The notes below the pieces were generated by a model. That model was given only the letters and a program-made list of their open reading frames with translations. It had not been told where the DNA came from and ran no database searches. From contig NVSM01000031.1 of NCBI GenBank assembly GCA_002401225.1, positions 24,321-31,690 on the forward strand: a stretch of 7,370 bases of DNA. Reading direction: 5' to 3'. The number at the start of each line of letters is the position of its first letter. The first letter of the stretch is position 1. The stretch is from a bacterium (GTDB lineage Bacteria > Planctomycetota > Phycisphaerae > Phycisphaerales > UBA1924). Made by a program: the position numbers and the translations under genes. Below are positions 6,404 through 7,370 of the stretch, piece by piece.

Positions 6404-6955
6404 ATGCCACGCATCTCGCCGACCACCATCGAAAATGCCCCAGAAGCCAGCCAGCCAATCCTCAATAATATACAGAGCGGTCTTGGCAGGGTTCCAAACC
6501 TCCTGAGCACCTTCGGCAAGTCGCCCGCAGCGATCATGAGCTATGTCATGCAGAAGGAAGCACTCAAGGCTGGGTCATTGGGCGATCAGCTTGGTGAGTC
6601 GGTTGCATTGGCCATGGCGTCATTCACGCATTGTAAATACTGTGCCTCGGCTCACGATGCAATTGGCAAAATGGTCGGTCTTTCAGATGAAGAACGAGCA
6701 CTCAACCGAAAGGGTGAAGCATCGAATCCCAAAGCACAAGCAGCGATCAACCTCGCCAAATCAATCGTTGAGTCCCGCGGGTGGTCCAACGATAAGGCGT
6801 TTGAAGCAGCCCAAGCTGGTGGATTGAATGATTCGGACATTCTCGAAGTGCTCGCGATCACGATGTTCAACTTGTACACGAACTATGCCAACCACTTCCT
6901 CGAAACCGAGAACGATTTCCCTGTGGTTGAGCTTGATGAAGCAATGGTTGTCTAA
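6404..6955 (+). CDS. Carboxymuconolactone decarboxylase / AhpD-like family protein
   Basis: All-helical AhpD-fold protein of 183 aa. The diagnostic segment 'GESVALAMASFTHCKYCASAHDAIGKMVGLSDEE' (about 64-97) carries Glu65, Cys77, Cys80 and His84. The Glu-to-Cys spacing of 12 and the Cys-x-x-Cys-x3-His order match the alkylhydroperoxidase AhpD site; the second AhpD histidine is replaced by Tyr79. This favours a thiol-disulfide or peroxidase-like activity over classical carboxymuconolactone decarboxylation, but the substrate is unknown. The 'GRVPNLLSTFGKSPAAIMSYV' N-terminal segment is typical of the family. The ATG at 6404 has GGAG eight bases upstream. In-frame alternatives at 6362 (ATG) and 6326 (GTG) lack such a site and would place coding sequence in the promoter leader. 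No signal peptide is seen. It is divergent from the TetR gene and probably its target. Confidence 0.9.
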   Translation: MPRISPTTIENAPEASQPILNNIQSGLGRVPNLLSTFGKSPAAIMSYVMQKEALKAGSLGDQLGESVALAMASFTHCKYCASAHDAIGKMVGLSDEERALNRKGEASNPKAQAAINLAKSIVESRGWSNDKAFEAAQAGGLNDSDILEVLAITMFNLYTNYANHFLETENDFPVVELDEAMVV

Positions 6956-6971
6956 CGGCGACCAAGAATTA

Positions 6972-7033
6972 TGTGCTTGTGGTTCCCCTCAATCGCAAGC
7001 ACAGGGGCGGCCTCCGGGTCTGGCGGCCGTCCC
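6972..7033 (+). other. Two abutting strong hairpins in the 3' untranslated region
   Basis: The first hairpin pairs TGTGCTTG (6972-6979) with CAAGCACA (6996-7003), eight perfect pairs with a 16-base loop. The second begins at the next base: GGGGCGGCC (7004-7012) pairs with GGCCGTCCC (7025-7033), nine pairs including one G-T, with a 12-base loop. CCCCT at 6985-6989 in the first loop can instead pair with AGGGG at 7003-7007, so the two folds compete. GGCGGCC also occurs twice as a direct repeat 16 bp apart (7006 and 7022). No T tract follows. The role is unknown: an RNA-stabilising 3' end, a regulatory RNA or a repetitive element are all possible. Confidence 0.5.
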
Positions 7034-7072
7034 ACTTAATAACTTAATGGATCACCCATTTCCTGCGTCGTG

Positions 7073-7104
7073 CCGTCCGAGTGTTTCGGGCGGTGCTGTT
7101 TTTT
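7073..7104 (+). terminator. Rho-independent terminator downstream of the AhpD-like gene
   Basis: CCGTCCGA (7073-7080) pairs with TCGGGCGG (7086-7093), eight pairs including one T-G, around a five-base loop. Six T residues follow at 7099-7104 after a short gap. It ends the transcript of the AhpD-like gene and separates it from truB, 45 bp downstream. Confidence 0.8.
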
Positions 7105-7148
7105 GGATCCGATGATTTGTGAACCTATGGTGGTTGATGGAAACAGAG

Positions 7149-7370
7149 ATGGATAAACCGATCGAGGGGATACTTGTGGTGGACAAGCCTTTGGGGATTA
7201 CTTCGATGGGCGTGTGCGCCAAGGTGCGTGGGAAACTGCGGGCGGGCGGCGCGCCCAAGCGGGTCAAGGTTGGGCATGGCGGGACGCTTGATCCGCTGGC
7301 GAGCGGCGTGTTGGTCGTGCTGATCGGCAAGGCGACCAAGCGGTGCGAAGAGGTGATGGCGGGGGTGAAG
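7149..7370 (+). CDS. truB: tRNA pseudouridine(55) synthase TruB (3' part missing)
   Basis: TruB isomerises U55 in the T-loop of tRNAs to pseudouridine. The frame is open from 7149 to the right edge, giving the first 74 residues. 'IEGILVVDKPLGITSMGVCAKVR' is the family's opening motif. 'VGHGGTLDPLASGVLVVLIGKATK' (41-64) is the catalytic motif, with the nucleophile Asp48 at the same number as in E. coli TruB. The more usual GHTGTLDP has Gly in place of the Thr here. The ATG at 7149 has only a weak GGA upstream. An in-frame ATG at 7137 would add four residues (METE) and is a real alternative, having GGTGG just ahead of it though too close. The gene follows the terminator of the preceding gene, so it should have its own promoter. 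The C-terminal PUA-like region is not in view. Confidence 0.93.
   Translation, partial: MDKPIEGILVVDKPLGITSMGVCAKVRGKLRAGGAPKRVKVGHGGTLDPLASGVLVVLIGKATKRCEEVMAGVK

Noticed and set aside
6972..7007. H-type pseudoknot formed by the first hairpin loop and the following GGGG
   Set aside because: The pairing exists, but no bases are left to cross the eight-pair stem, so competing folds are more plausible than a pseudoknot.
7052..7339. Minus-strand open frame of 95 codons at the right edge
   Set aside because: It is antisense to truB and to the terminator; the truB frame carries the catalytic GHGGTLDP motif.

Overview
The window is a housekeeping-gene stretch of a bacterial chromosome with moderate GC. 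It suggests a planctomycete, possibly class Phycisphaerae. The reasons are indirect: a PAS-domain protein of the kind that usually ends in a LuxR helix-turn-helix, a long CysRS of the VGHMTDD type, and a loose, non-operonic gene order with weak or absent Shine-Dalgarno sequences. No 16S gene or other decisive marker is present, so the placement is an inference from family resemblance.

Layout from left to right. Positions 1-450 (minus) hold the N-terminal 150 residues of a PAS-type regulator that runs off the left edge. It is divergent from cysS (532-2325, plus), which encodes a full cysteinyl-tRNA synthetase. cysS converges on mutS (2342-5101, minus), the DNA mismatch sensor, with only 16 bp between the stop codons and no visible terminator. 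Upstream of mutS lies trxA (5195-5527, minus; thioredoxin), whose intrinsic terminator at 5143-5169 sits just ahead of the mutS start. Next is a TetR-family regulator (5635-6243, minus), divergent from a carboxymuconolactone decarboxylase/AhpD-like protein (6404-6955, plus). A structured non-coding stretch with two abutting hairpins and an intrinsic terminator follows (6956-7104). The right edge cuts truB after its catalytic aspartate (7149-7370, plus).

The most interesting part is 5195-6955. It holds a thioredoxin, a TetR regulator with a Cys-Gly-Cys segment, and an AhpD-like protein carrying the complete Glu...Cys-x-x-Cys...His set. Between the divergent pair lies an imperfect palindrome (6292-6311) that overlaps the predicted promoters of both genes. 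The simplest reading is a small self-regulated thiol-redox or electrophile/peroxide response unit. A related 14-bp sequence at the end of the TetR gene, in front of trxA, could bring thioredoxin into the same circuit. This is inference: the individual families are well known, and I see no clear sign of a wholly new system, transposon, CRISPR array, tRNA or rRNA.
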